From contig NZ_JAHCBF010000002.1 in assembly GCF_018398395.1 (NCBI RefSeq), positions 434,001-498,000 of the forward strand: a DNA stretch of 64,000 nt, given 5' to 3'. The notes under the pieces are model-generated. The model was given only the letters and a program-made list of their open reading frames with translations, had not been told where the DNA came from and made no database searches. This document shows positions 55,257 to 63,877 of the stretch, piece by piece (the stretch's first letter is position 1; each line of letters begins with the position of its first letter). The DNA comes from Croceicoccus gelatinilyticus. Its GTDB lineage: Bacteria > Pseudomonadota > Alphaproteobacteria > Sphingomonadales > Sphingomonadaceae. The position numbers and the translations under genes are program-made.

Positions 55257-58072
55257 TTCTCGACACTCCCGGCCAGCCCCTTGCGGGCGGCCCTTGCAAG
55301 GCCCGACTGGGTGGCGCGGTTGATCATGCTGCCGGTGCGGCGCGGATCGGCCTGCTGCGGCACGTTGATCGTCTGCTGGACGATCGTGGTGCCGGCATTC
55401 GAAACAAGCTGGTGCGACTGCTGGTTGCTATGGACGCGAAGGCCGCCGCCCCGGGTCAGTTCCATCAGCTCGCGCCCGTTCTCGCCCACCCAGAACGGCC
55501 GCCCGACCGGCAGCCTGTCGGTGCCCGAGGCAAAGTTCATGATGCCGCCGGTCATGTTCGAACCGTCGCCATATCCGGCAAAGGCACCCGCGCCCGCGCC
55601 GCCGCCCGAACTTGCCGACAGCGCCGAAATGCCAAGGCTCAACAGCCCGCCAAGACCGCCGCCCCCACCGCCGCCGCCAAACGACATCGATGCGATGCGC
55701 GTGACGAAATCCATCATCGCCCCGTCCATGCGGTTGAGGCCCAGTTCCATCGTGCCCAGTGCGCCCCCTGCGCCCAGCGCCTGCGCGCCCAACTGCGAAA
55801 GATCGTCGCCGGTCCCCAGCGCAAGCGCGCGTAACGCCTGCGCGGCCAGCAGGCCTTCGGTGCCCACCCGCGCCAGCGAACCGGCGGCGGCATCGCCCGC
55901 GATCGGCAGGTCCGCGCGCGCGGCGGCCACGTTCTTGTCGCGGTTGTTGCCCGTCAGCCCGTCGATGAAATCGGCAACGGGGTTCTCGATGTTCTGGAAC
56001 AGCAGCCTTTCCAGCGGCAGGCGGATCAGTTCCATCAGCACGTCGCGCGCGCTGCCGCCGTTCAGGACAAGGTCGCTCAGCGTGCGGCCCACGTCTTCGC
56101 CGAATCCGCGCCAGGCATGGGCCGATTCGTTGGCTTCGTAGCGGATGTCCGCATAATCCTCGGCCAGCTGCTTCATCCGCCGGTCAAATTCGTCGGCGGT
56201 GGCGGTCCCGTCCCGAAGACCTTGGACCCACCTGTCCACCTCGTCGTTCAGCCGCTCCAGCGGCGTCTTCACCATCTCGGCAAAGGCGCGCGCTTCGGCC
56301 TGCCGCTTGTTGAATTCGGCAGTGGCATCGGCTGCATCGATCTCGCGCGCGGCCAGCACGCGCAGCTGCTCGGCCTTTTCCTCGACCGCATCGGTCGCGG
56401 CCCGCGTCGCCGCTGCCTCGTCGAAGGCGGTACCGGCGGCCAGTGCCGCTGCACGGCGCGCCTCGACCTCTTTCTCGATCTCGACGCGATTGATGCGCCG
56501 CGCCGCCGCCTCGATCGCCTGACGGCGTTCGACAGCCTTCAGCGCCGCGCCTTCCAGCCCGACTTTCTCTTCGGCCTCCTGCGCGCGCAGGGCATAGCTG
56601 GCAACGACATCGGCATTCGATTCGATGACCCGGTCCGCCGCCACGCGGGCCTGTTCTGCCTCGCGCTTGATCCGCTCTGCCTCGCGCTCGGCATCGGACT
56701 TCCCGCTGCGCCGCCCGCGACCACCCCCGCCGCCCTTGGGCTTGTCGCCCCAGCGGCGATCGATCTCGTCCTCGATGTCGCTCAGCGATTCACCTTTGTT
56801 CCCCTGCAATTCGCTCAGCAGAGTCTCGGCATAGTTGCCTTTGAACATGAAGCCGTCTTCGGCTCCGTCCTGGTAAAGCTTGCCTCTAACGGTGGCCAAC
56901 TGATCGCGCGCCGACTGGCGGCTTGCCTCACTGCTGAAAAGCCCCCGTCCCTCGGCCTGCGCGGTCAGCGACCGTTCTGCCCGCACAAGTTGGAACTTAC
57001 GCCATGCTGTCATCGCCTCATGGGTCCGGACAGTGACCCAGTCGAGCGCCGAGGCGATCCCGTTCAACATCGCGATCGCGACCGGCGACGCATCCTCGCC
57101 GAACGAAGTCTTCAACCGGTCCCAGCTGTCGCCCAACCGGTCCGACGCCGTGGTCAGCCCGTCAGGCCCGTCGCCAGCCATCTGGCGCAATCCGTCGAGG
57201 TAGACGCGTTGCCCGTCAGCTGTCTGACCGAGTTCGGCCAACTCTAAAATAGCTCGTTTGACCGGCGGATAAAGCCCATCGGTCGCCTCGAAAAGCGCCT
57301 TCACGTCGTTTTTGGCGAGCGCGGTCAGGGCTTTGCCAGTCGATTCAGCTACTTCCGTAACATCGACACCAAGCGCATCGGCAAGCAGCGCCGATACCTG
57401 CAATGCTTCTTGCAGTCCGGCGGCAGTCAAACCCGGAACCTTGGCCAAGGTCGCAGCCGCCTGCAGGGCAGCTTCTTCTGTCTGAAGGGTACTCTCCTTG
57501 ACCCCCTTGGCCATCCCTTCGATCTGCGCTGCCGAAGCCTCGGTGAAGTTGCCGGTCATAGCCAGCTTGGCATGAAACGCATCTACTGCGCGCTCGTGCT
57601 CCATGTAGGCTTCGGCGCTGGCGTTCACGAACCGCGCGGCAACCGCCAGGGCCGTGCCCGCTGCCGCACCGGCGGCGGCCACGCGGGTCAGGGACGGGCC
57701 GGCCTCTTCGGTTGCCTGGTAGATCGATTCCCAACCGGCCGCCGTCTCGCCCAGCCCCTCGCGCATGGCGTTCTGTTCCATGCGCACTGCGCCAAGGATC
57801 GTCTGCTGGCGCTGCTGCTGGTACTCGGCAGGGTCCTGAAGCCTCAGCGACTGGAACTCGGGCGAACGATCGATGGCATCTTTCGCCGCGGCCACCGCCC
57901 GCTTCAGGCGCGCCGTGTATTCGCTGACTTCCTTGTCGGCCCCGTTGGCCGACCGCGCGACTTTGGAAAACGCGGCGTCACCGGCTGCGCCGACACGCTT
58001 GAAGTCGCGCTCCACCTCCCCGATGCCGAGGACGCGGAGGGCCATGTTGATTGCGCGATCACTCGACGCCAT
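55253..58072 (-). CDS. Tail tape-measure protein
   Basis: A 939-residue tail-length protein. The N-terminal half is coiled-coil rich (residues about 20-120 and 470-640, with many Ala/Glu/Arg heptads). A central hydrophobic part (about 130-190) and a Gly/Ala-rich C-terminal region (FGGGGGGGGLGGLLSLGISA) follow, with a final segment MINRATQSGLARAARKGLAG. The length predicts a siphovirus tail of roughly 140 nm by the usual 1.5 angstrom per residue rule. Start chosen at ATG 58072. Confidence 0.9.
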   Translation of the reverse strand: MASSDRAINMALRVLGIGEVERDFKRVGAAGDAAFSKVARSANGADKEVSEYTARLKRAVAAAKDAIDRSPEFQSLRLQDPAEYQQQRQQTILGAVRMEQNAMREGLGETAAGWESIYQATEEAGPSLTRVAAAGAAAGTALAVAARFVNASAEAYMEHERAVDAFHAKLAMTGNFTEASAAQIEGMAKGVKESTLQTEEAALQAAATLAKVPGLTAAGLQEALQVSALLADALGVDVTEVAESTGKALTALAKNDVKALFEATDGLYPPVKRAILELAELGQTADGQRVYLDGLRQMAGDGPDGLTTASDRLGDSWDRLKTSFGEDASPVAIAMLNGIASALDWVTVRTHEAMTAWRKFQLVRAERSLTAQAEGRGLFSSEASRQSARDQLATVRGKLYQDGAEDGFMFKGNYAETLLSELQGNKGESLSDIEDEIDRRWGDKPKGGGGGRGRRSGKSDAEREAERIKREAEQARVAADRVIESNADVVASYALRAQEAEEKVGLEGAALKAVERRQAIEAAARRINRVEIEKEVEARRAAALAAGTAFDEAAATRAATDAVEEKAEQLRVLAAREIDAADATAEFNKRQAEARAFAEMVKTPLERLNDEVDRWVQGLRDGTATADEFDRRMKQLAEDYADIRYEANESAHAWRGFGEDVGRTLSDLVLNGGSARDVLMELIRLPLERLLFQNIENPVADFIDGLTGNNRDKNVAAARADLPIAGDAAAGSLARVGTEGLLAAQALRALALGTGDDLSQLGAQALGAGGALGTMELGLNRMDGAMMDFVTRIASMSFGGGGGGGGLGGLLSLGISALSASSGGGAGAGAFAGYGDGSNMTGGIMNFASGTDRLPVGRPFWVGENGRELMELTRGGGLRVHSNQQSHQLVSNAGTTIVQQTINVPQQADPRRTGSMINRATQSGLARAARKGLAGSVEK

Positions 58073-58157
58073 GAGGTAAGCTCCAACGGGTATCGGGCCG
58101 CGCAGCAAGGCTGCGCAGCCGGTTGATTTGATCCGGAAGGGTCAGTTCGTGGTTAGA

Positions 58158-58886
58158 TCAGGTGACCAGTCGAAGACCGGTTCTCAGCATATTGCCTTGT
58201 GAAGACTTTTTGGACGGGTAGCCCATATGCGTAAGCGCCCGCCCGAAATTAGTCTGATTCTCGGCGATCTCGTCGTTGTCGTGGCACCACTGCTCGTAAC
58301 TCTTGAACAGCGCGCTTGAATGGCACTGCGCCGCGTCGTCGATCAGAACGCGATATTCCATCCATGACGAAATAGTCTCAGGCAGTTCGTAGCCAGTCGC
58401 CAATTCGTAACGTATCTCGTCGGTCCTCGCGACTTCGGGCAAGCCCAATTGCGGCCACAACCTACGGGCGACGGGTCGACCGAACAGCTGCCTTGCTTCA
58501 CGAACCACGGCGAGGGCCGGCGCAAGCTCCAGCGCGTCCAGTACGACCGGCGCGTCGCTCCGCTCCGCAAGTTCCGTCTCCATCCGGTTGAACGCCTCGA
58601 TGTAAGCGAGCTTCCAATCGAGCGCCTTTTCGCCGGTGAACCCCATGGCGAGCAACGTGAAACCATCGCGATCCATGTCGAAGGCCCGGACTTCACGTTC
58701 GCCGCCATTGGGCATTTTGACCTTTGCCGATGTTCGCCGAAAGTTCGACGCACATCGCGTCGCCTGTTTCGACAGAATGTCGTCGATCGAGGCGAGCACG
58801 TTTCGGTGCTCTTTCTCAAACACCTCTGCCACCGTCCGACTACTAGTCGTGATCCCGAAATCCGTCCGCTCCACCAACGCGTTCAT
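58158..58886 (-). CDS. Rha-family phage antirepressor-like protein
   Basis: A 242-residue protein. The N-terminal Rha domain (SRTVAEVFEKEHRNVLASID; FDMDRDGFTLLAMGFTGEKA; KLAYIEAFNRME) is typical of phage regulatory proteins linked to lytic-lysogenic control. The C-terminal 80 residues contain a WCHDNDEIAENQTNFGRALTHMG-like segment seen next to primase or D5-type winged helices. It sits in the tail region, an unusual place. The ATG overlaps the upstream gene as ATGA. Confidence 0.85.
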   Translation of the reverse strand: MNALVERTDFGITTSSRTVAEVFEKEHRNVLASIDDILSKQATRCASNFRRTSAKVKMPNGGEREVRAFDMDRDGFTLLAMGFTGEKALDWKLAYIEAFNRMETELAERSDAPVVLDALELAPALAVVREARQLFGRPVARRLWPQLGLPEVARTDEIRYELATGYELPETISSWMEYRVLIDDAAQCHSSALFKSYEQWCHDNDEIAENQTNFGRALTHMGYPSKKSSQGNMLRTGLRLVT

Positions 58887-59143
58887 GCCTGCCCCCCCCC
58901 CACGGGCTGGACGCTGGCGATCACCAGCGTGTCCTGCACCACCAGTTCGAGGCAGAACAGCATGTTCTGGACTTCGGGCGGGACGACGTCGCTGTGCTTC
59001 AATCCGAAGATCAGCGATTCCAGCGCGCCGAGTCTTTCGCACACGCTGTTGAGCTTCTGGGCCGGTGATCCGGTAACTTCGTTCAGGAAATCGGTTGTCA
59101 CCGCATCGCGGCGAAAGCTAATGACTTCGGCAGCCTGACGCAT
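58883..59143 (-). CDS. Small protein of the cassette upstream of Rha
   Basis: An 86-residue protein of unknown function. It is helix-prone, starts MRQAAEVISFRRDAV and has a hydrophobic Leu-rich segment at about residues 55-75 that includes a Cys. It overlaps the Rha gene by ATGA, so the two are coupled. It is divergent from the ribbon-helix-helix gene, with an 84-base intergenic space. Confidence 0.5.
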   Translation of the reverse strand: MRQAAEVISFRRDAVTTDFLNEVTGSPAQKLNSVCERLGALESLIFGLKHSDVVPPEVQNMLFCLELVVQDTLVIASVQPVGGGQA

Positions 59144-59205
59144 GGGTTTGCTCCGTGCAGATGGTTAGGGGCGGTTGAGTGGGCCAACACTCTTCCGTCC
59201 CGCAT

Positions 59206-59251
59206 TAAATCGCGCTAAAAACGTCCCGTGTCAATAAATCCTGCTAAAAAA
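59206..59251. repeat. Direct repeat TAAATC-N2-GCTAAAAA in the divergent cassette promoter
   Basis: TAAATC-GC-GCTAAAAA (59206-59221) and TAAATC-CT-GCTAAAAA (59235-59250) are two copies of a 16-base word 29 bases apart. The second overlaps the first codons of the ribbon-helix-helix gene. This placement suggests an autoregulatory operator for that protein. Confidence 0.5.
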
Positions 59252-59419
59252 TCACAGCGCGGGCGCCCACGGGTCGATAGCGAGGCCGTGAATATTCGCG
59301 TCGAACGCGACCTCCTGAACTCCCTCGACGATTGGATTTCACGACAGGACGACAATCCTTCGCGTCCCGAGGCAATCCGGCGTTTGCTCCGATTAATTCT
59401 CAACGATCGTTCAAACTGA
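59228..59419 (+). CDS. Ribbon-helix-helix (CopG/Arc-type) regulator on the opposite strand
   Basis: A 63-residue protein with the ribbon-helix-helix layout: basic start RGRPRVDSEAV, beta strand NIRVERDLL, helices LNSLDDWISRQ and RPEAIRRLLRLILND. It probably binds DNA as a dimer. The start is a GTG with no strong ribosome binding site; no internal ATG is available. It is the only clear plus-strand gene in the tail region and is transcribed opposite to the structural genes. Confidence 0.75.
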   Translation: MSINPAKKSQRGRPRVDSEAVNIRVERDLLNSLDDWISRQDDNPSRPEAIRRLLRLILNDRSN

Positions 59420-59424
59420 ATCCG

Positions 59425-59450
59425 ATGTGCGCTTAAATTTCAGCGCACAT
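59425..59450. terminator. Bidirectional stem-loop between convergent cassette genes
   Basis: ATGTGCGCT and AGCGCACAT pair perfectly (9 bp) around an 8-base loop, between the ribbon-helix-helix gene and the convergent gene at 59483-59833. No long T-run follows, but the place and symmetry fit a terminator for both. Confidence 0.55.
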
Positions 59451-59482
59451 CAGTATGGTTCGCCATCTCCCTCGATCACCTC

Positions 59483-59833
59483 TCAGCGCCGGTCTTTTTC
59501 GTCGGGCAGCATAATACCCATATCGTCCGCCACCACCGGCGCGATCGTCGCGCGATGCGCAAGCCACTCGACTACGCTATCGAAGGCGACGCCGTCTGAT
59601 GTCGTGATGCTTGAAACCCGCCTAATCTCGTAAACGCGCCGAGTCCGGTCATCGGTCGTGTAGCCGTCAAGATAGACACCATTAGGACCGCTGAGGATGC
59701 ACGTCGCCTCAAGTTCTTCCGGCTGAGCAGCCCGATCGTGAATGATTGTAATTTGCTGCCCCTGAATGTGGATCGGGATAAGCTTCAGCGAATTACGCCA
59801 TTTGCGCCAATACAGTTCGTCGTCTTCGGTCAT
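59483..59833 (-). CDS. Cassette protein of unknown function
   Basis: A 116-residue protein with a start MTEDDELYWRKWRNSL and a beta-rich middle (YLDGYTTDDRTRRVYEIRRV). No cysteine pair, signal or membrane segment. It lies between the tail-chaperone extension and the ribbon-helix-helix gene. Its reading frame does not resemble phage tail genes I know, which supports a cargo or moron origin. Confidence 0.5.
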   Translation of the reverse strand: MTEDDELYWRKWRNSLKLIPIHIQGQQITIIHDRAAQPEELEATCILSGPNGVYLDGYTTDDRTRRVYEIRRVSSITTSDGVAFDSVVEWLAHRATIAPVVADDMGIMLPDEKDRR

Positions 59834-59860
59834 GGTCCCCCCATGGCCGCGCTTTATCCC

Positions 59861-60187
59861 CTACTTTCTGGCTTCCCGCAATTCCGCGTCGCGCGCGTCC
59901 TGCAGCTTGCGCCAGGTCACGAGCACGACTTCGATCGAAGCGGCGGTCATTGCCGCCTGGTCCTGCACGCCGCCCGCTTCGGGCAGCGCGCCGTCCCGCC
60001 AGTTTCGCGCCAGACGGATGACCTCGAAGCAATCGCCGTCGAGATAGTCCGGATGGACGTGAAGCCAGCGGATCCCCGCCGCCTGCTGGCCGACGAAGCT
60101 GTCGCCTTCCATCGGGCAGGCCGGGGTGAAATCCTCGCCGCCGGCAAACGCCTCCGGGTCGAAGGCATAGGCAGCGGCGATGATCAG
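59861..60187 (-). CDS. Tail assembly chaperone extension (gpT-like part reached by -1 frameshift)
   Basis: The frame is open from the slippery site at 60193-60187 to a stop at 59861, 108 codons in all. Read from AAA-AAA-CTG at the site it begins KKLIIAAAYAFDPEAFAGG and joins the part from the internal ATG at 60112 (MEGDSFVGQQAAG). The C-terminus is helical. It has no strong start of its own before 60112, so expression by frameshift from the upstream chaperone is the simplest reading; a separate gene from ATG 60112 is the alternative. Confidence 0.75.
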   Translation of the reverse strand: MIIAAAYAFDPEAFAGGEDFTPACPMEGDSFVGQQAAGIRWLHVHPDYLDGDCFEVIRLARNWRDGALPEAGGVQDQAAMTAASIEVVLVTWRKLQDARDAELREARK

Positions 60188-60807
60188 TTTTTTCTTTGCG
60201 TCTCGTCCGGCGCGATCAGCCGGAAGGCAAAGGTGGCAAGGTCGGTGCGATGCGCGGCGGGAATCAGCGCATAGCTTTCGGGCGTCATCAGCCCCTCGGC
60301 GTCGGCCTGCACCCGCACGCCGCCGATTTCGGTCAGCAGCAGGCGCACGATCTCGATACGGCTCACGCTGTCCCAGTAGTTCCGGTCGGCCACCAGCTCG
60401 CCATAGGGTGGCCAGTGCCGTTCCAGCGTCGCCTCGATCGCCATGATATCGGCGCGAAGGCTGGCCAGCTTCGAAAGCCGGTCGGCTTCCATCTGGCCCA
60501 GCTTCACTGCCCGCGCCTTCTGGTCGGGCTCGTCGATATCATTCTCGTCGGTCGGCTTCAGCAGCCCGTAGTAGTCCTCGACGATGGCCTGCTGCCGCTC
60601 CGCCTCGGCACCCTCCCCCGCGATCCGGCCCAGCTCGGCCAGCCCCGCCACCGCCGCCACGCGGAACTCGGTGGCCGAAGGGCGCCGCACCATCTGCTTG
60701 GCAAGGGTGCGGCTGATCCGGGCGGGATCGTAAATCGTCGGGGTGCGGAACCGGTACTGCGTTCCGCCAAGGTCGCAGACGTGCGTGTCCTGTACGCTTG
60801 CCAGCAT
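60184..60807 (-). CDS. Tail assembly chaperone (gpG-like)
   Basis: A 207-residue helical protein with an early segment DLGGTQYRFRTPTIYDPARI and long Ala/Glu/Arg helices. The stop TGA is the codon right after the A AAA AAC slippery site, and a long in-frame extension follows in the -1 frame. This is the gpG/gpGT design of long-tailed phages. The ATG at 60807 is preferred over a TTG at 60819 that overlaps the tail-tube stop. Confidence 0.82.
   Translation of the reverse strand: MLASVQDTHVCDLGGTQYRFRTPTIYDPARISRTLAKQMVRRPSATEFRVAAVAGLAELGRIAGEGAEAERQQAIVEDYYGLLKPTDENDIDEPDQKARAVKLGQMEADRLSKLASLRADIMAIEATLERHWPPYGELVADRNYWDSVSRIEIVRLLLTEIGGVRVQADAEGLMTPESYALIPAAHRTDLATFAFRLIAPDETQRKN
60187..60193 (-). 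promoter_or_regulatory. Programmed -1 ribosomal frameshift site A AAA AAC
   Basis: On the minus strand the chaperone reads AGA-AAA-AAC-TGA. The heptamer A-AAA-AAC is the X-XXY-YYZ slippery form, and slipping back one base gives AAA-AAA-CTG and the long extension. The zero-frame stop directly after the heptamer is an efficient setting for slippage. Confidence 0.82.
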
Positions 60808-60815
60808 CGCGCGCC

Positions 60816-61979
60816 TCAATAGAACAGCATGTAGACCCAGCTGTCCGGGCCGTAAGGCTCGAACGGCAGGCCATCGGCGCTGATTCCGTCAAGGTCGTCG
60901 TCTTCCTTGCCGGTGTAGACGATCGACGGCAGGTAAATCGAAACGCGGTTGCCCGCCGTCTCGCCCCAGTTCAGCCACAGCTTGCGCTGGGTGCCCGCGA
61001 CCATGTCGGCAAAGGCGTTGCGATCGGTCAGCGTCAGGACCTGCGGATTGATGCGGCCTGTCGGCTTGCGGCGGGTTACCCGCGCCGGTTCGTAGCCGTA
61101 TTCCTCGCCCGGGCAGTCCGCCATCACGATCTCGTTACCGAAATCCAGCGTGAAGTTGCGGAAGCAAACGCGCTGGTCGTCAAGGAAGGCGTCGGCGCTG
61201 CGCAGCGGGCGCGGGCGAACCTGGTCGAACACGGCGCCGGTCGGATTGGCGACGCCTTCGGGATCGGCCAGCTTGCCGCGCAGCGTCGCGGTGAATTTGC
61301 CGGTCTGGCGGGTCTGGATCGCAAACGACAGGTTCGCTGCAGCGCCCGTGATCTTCTCCAGGATGGCGTTACCCGCGCCCGAATTCTTCTTGTAGAGATA
61401 GTCGGTGATCGTCTTCAGCGCGGTCGACGCAGGCACGAACAGGTTGCCCGCATGCACGACATATTCGGTCGTGGCATCGGGCACCGTGGTCCACGCCGGG
61501 CTGACCGTGGCGACCTTGCTGGTGGTATCGAACGCGGTGATAACGCGGGTCTGGCCGCTACCGGTACCCCCGTCCGTCGTGATGACGAATCCGGTCAGGT
61601 CGGTCGCAGGTGTTGCCGCTGCCAGCGTGATCGTGCCTGCCGCGCCGGCCTGCGCCGTGTCGTCGAGGTCCGATGCCAGCGTCGTCATCGCCAGCGCAGC
61701 TGCCTGCAGGTACGGCGTGAACTCGGGCTCGGTGCCCGGCGTGCCGCTGCCCTTGGCGAAGAAGCGGTGCGTGCGCTCCATGTAACCGCCGCCGACGATC
61801 GACTGGGTCGTGTCCAGCGAACCGGTCACCTCGTCAGTTTGCTCCAGTTCCATGTTCGGCGTGGCGCGCGGCTCTTCCACCAGCACTGCGTCGGTTGCGG
61901 GCGCAGGCACGGCATCGGTGCCCGAAGTCGTCTCGACCTTCGCGGTCACGAGCCGGTTGCGGGTCAGGAAATCGCTCAT
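60816..61979 (-). CDS. Major tail tube protein
   Basis: A 387-residue protein with the layout of long tail-tube proteins: an N-terminal domain (SDFLTRNRLVTAKVETTSG) followed by an inserted beta domain with TITLAAATPATDLTGFVITT and a C-terminal domain. It is followed immediately by the chaperone, a conserved neighbourhood. It forms the rings stacked on the tape measure. Confidence 0.85.
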   Translation of the reverse strand: MSDFLTRNRLVTAKVETTSGTDAVPAPATDAVLVEEPRATPNMELEQTDEVTGSLDTTQSIVGGGYMERTHRFFAKGSGTPGTEPEFTPYLQAAALAMTTLASDLDDTAQAGAAGTITLAAATPATDLTGFVITTDGGTGSGQTRVITAFDTTSKVATVSPAWTTVPDATTEYVVHAGNLFVPASTALKTITDYLYKKNSGAGNAILEKITGAAANLSFAIQTRQTGKFTATLRGKLADPEGVANPTGAVFDQVRPRPLRSADAFLDDQRVCFRNFTLDFGNEIVMADCPGEEYGYEPARVTRRKPTGRINPQVLTLTDRNAFADMVAGTQRKLWLNWGETAGNRVSIYLPSIVYTGKEDDDLDGISADGLPFEPYGPDSWVYMLFY

Positions 61980-62007
61980 GGGGTGATCCTTTCAGGTCCC
62001 GGAATGA

Positions 62008-62211
62008 TCAGGTGTCGGCACCCGGCGCGGTATCGCGCGCGGGCTTTGCAGGCTTGGCCTTGGACTTGGCAGCAGCTGCCGCGTCGGCCTTCCGGCGCGC
62101 TTCCTCGCGCGCCTCTTCGTCGATGTTGCGAACATTGCCGCTTTCGATGATGCGCGTGTCGCCGCTCCGCGAGGCATATGCCTTGCGGTGCTTGGGGGTA
62201 TCCTCGGCCAT
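62008..62211 (-). CDS. Small charged tail-region protein
   Basis: A 67-residue protein that is basic and acidic by turns, with a long Ala/Lys/Glu-rich helix (about residues 33-57) and no hydrophobic core. It lies between the tail-tube and terminator-like genes, where small structural or scaffold proteins are common. Function unknown. Confidence 0.5.
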   Translation of the reverse strand: MAEDTPKHRKAYASRSGDTRIIESGNVRNIDEEAREEARRKADAAAAAKSKAKPAKPARDTAPGADT

Positions 62212-62241
62212 TTGGCTTGCTCCTGTGGTCTGTCCCTGCCG

Positions 62242-62709
62242 CTACGGGCCGGGGTTCGATGCGTCGCCCTCGCGGGCCATGTAACGGGCGGCAAAGTCGC
62301 AGAACTGCCCGGCCAGCACGTCCGCGCCGTCCATCGCGCGGCCGATCTGCGGTTCGCTCAGCGCGCCGCGCCGGATCTCGACGACAAGGCCTGAAAGCTG
62401 CACGTCGTCAGGGTCGGTCAGCGCATCGCTCACCGCGACGAAGGCCGCGTCCAGCTGCTCTTCGGCACTGCCGTCCGCCGTCTCGCGGACCATCCAGCCC
62501 ACGCCGAATTCCAGCCAGACTTCCTCGACCGATCCGGTCAGCCAGTCGGGCTCGCGGTCACCGCCATGCAAAAGCAGCAGTGCGTCCAGCTGGTCGGTCC
62601 CGATCGGCGTGCGCGGGTTTACCAGCACGCTCGTGAATTCCAGGTCGGCCTTCACCGCGTCGAGCTTGGCTTTCACCACGGCAAGGATCTGTGCGCGCAG
62701 TGATGCCAT
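62242..62709 (-). CDS. Tail-terminator-like (gpU-type) protein
   Basis: A 155-residue protein. The start MASLRAQILAVVKAKLDAV and the WLTGSVEEVWLEFGVGWMV segment fit a tail-completion or tail-terminator protein that caps the tube at the head side. It precedes the tail-tube gene, as in lambda-like order, and its start shares one base with the upstream gene's stop. The family call is by position and general features. Confidence 0.6.
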   Translation of the reverse strand: MASLRAQILAVVKAKLDAVKADLEFTSVLVNPRTPIGTDQLDALLLLHGGDREPDWLTGSVEEVWLEFGVGWMVRETADGSAEEQLDAAFVAVSDALTDPDDVQLSGLVVEIRRGALSEPQIGRAMDGADVLAGQFCDFAARYMAREGDASNPGP

Positions 62710-63512
62710 CAGGCCGCCCCCGCCACGCCTGCGCCGCCGCCTTCGGACAGCCTCTGACCCAGAAGGGCGTCAAAGTGCCGTTCAAAGATCGCGCCGCGCT
62801 GGCCCATGATCGTCTCCAGTCCCTGCAGGCTCGGCTTGAAGGTCAGGCTCCTGACCAGCGTTGCCAGCAGCTCGGTCCCGTTCGCCGCACCCGGCTTCGA
62901 TCCGCGTTTGCGGCGCAGCTGGAACAGCTTCTTGCCGTCGTCGGCTTCGACGAAGAAAACGTCCTTTTGCGAGATCGGGAAGAACCCGGACTGCCGCATC
63001 ATCTGGCCCTTGCCGCGCCGGTCCAGCCTGATCCAGTCCCCGCTTTTGGGCTTCACCGTGCCGCCGCGCATGTGCAGCAGCAGGAAGTCGACGAAGCCGC
63101 CAGCGCCGCGGTAACCGAACTTCGAATAGATCAGCGACGTGAACTGGCCCTTCTCGGCCACGTCGTCGAACGTCACGCTCTGCACCGATGCGTTGGACAC
63201 GCGCCGGTGCTGGTTGCCGTGCATTTCGGAACCCGTGAAATGCGCATCGAGAAAGCTGCGCATCTTCTGCTTCAGCTCGTCGGTGCTGGTCACCGCCGCC
63301 TCGATCGAGCTTGACCGGATGGCAACCGATCCCTGCACCAGCGCGGCATTCATTTCCGCCGCGGCTTTCGTGCCCAGGAACTCGATCGCGAAACCCTGCC
63401 CCCGCACGCCCTGGTAATCGGCACGCGCAAGGGCCTGGTTGTGAAAATTCATGTAACGCGTCGTGCGCGTGTTCTTCGGGATCATGCCCGATGTGCGGGG
63501 CGCGCGGGCCAT
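62709..63512 (-). CDS. Phage structural protein at the head-tail position
   Basis: A 267-residue protein of unknown family. A basic start (MARAPRTSGMIPKNTRTT), a helix-rich middle (ELKQKMRSFLDAHFTGSEM), and a core with RGGTVKPKSGDWIRLDRRG are visible. Position between the head-tail joining gene and the terminator-like gene suggests a neck or minor-tail protein. The ATG at 63512 is chosen because the longer frame is antisense to the neighbour. Confidence 0.6.
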   Translation of the reverse strand: MARAPRTSGMIPKNTRTTRYMNFHNQALARADYQGVRGQGFAIEFLGTKAAAEMNAALVQGSVAIRSSSIEAAVTSTDELKQKMRSFLDAHFTGSEMHGNQHRRVSNASVQSVTFDDVAEKGQFTSLIYSKFGYRGAGGFVDFLLLHMRGGTVKPKSGDWIRLDRRGKGQMMRQSGFFPISQKDVFFVEADDGKKLFQLRRKRGSKPGAANGTELLATLVRSLTFKPSLQGLETIMGQRGAIFERHFDALLGQRLSEGGGAGVAGAA

Positions 63513-63513
63513 G

Positions 63514-63873
63514 TCAGGCGCTCCTGTCGACCAGCTCGCACGACCACAGGGCCGCCGTCTGGTCCTTGACCGGCATGTCCGCCACTTCGAACACTTCGCC
63601 GGTTTCCATGCCGTCCGCCTCGTCCAGCATCCGGAACGTGCCCTTGCGCGCCACCAGTGCCAGTTCGGCCCGCTGCGCATAGATATGCAGCTGCGCGCCC
63701 TTGGCCTGCCGCTCGCCCGCGTCGAACAGGGCGCGGCCCTGCCCGCGATCGACGATGACAAGGCAGGCCTCGCCTTCCTCGATCGCGCCGCCCGGTGCCA
63801 CGTAGACCGCCGCCTCGGCGTATTCCTCGGTGCTGAAGAATCCCGCCAGGTCGGCGACGGTCTCGACCGGCAT
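63514..63873 (-). CDS. Probable head-tail joining protein
   Basis: A 119-residue beta-rich protein with a start MPVETVADLAGFFSTEEYAE and a GKGRALFDAGE-like segment. Size, beta content and location between the neck genes fit a head-tail connector of the gpFII or ATPase-stopper type. The ATG at 63873 is used because the preceding residues are part of the upstream gene. Confidence 0.65.
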   Translation of the reverse strand: MPVETVADLAGFFSTEEYAEAAVYVAPGGAIEEGEACLVIVDRGQGRALFDAGERQAKGAQLHIYAQRAELALVARKGTFRMLDEADGMETGEVFEVADMPVKDQTAALWSCELVDRSA

Positions 63874-63877
63874 GGCG

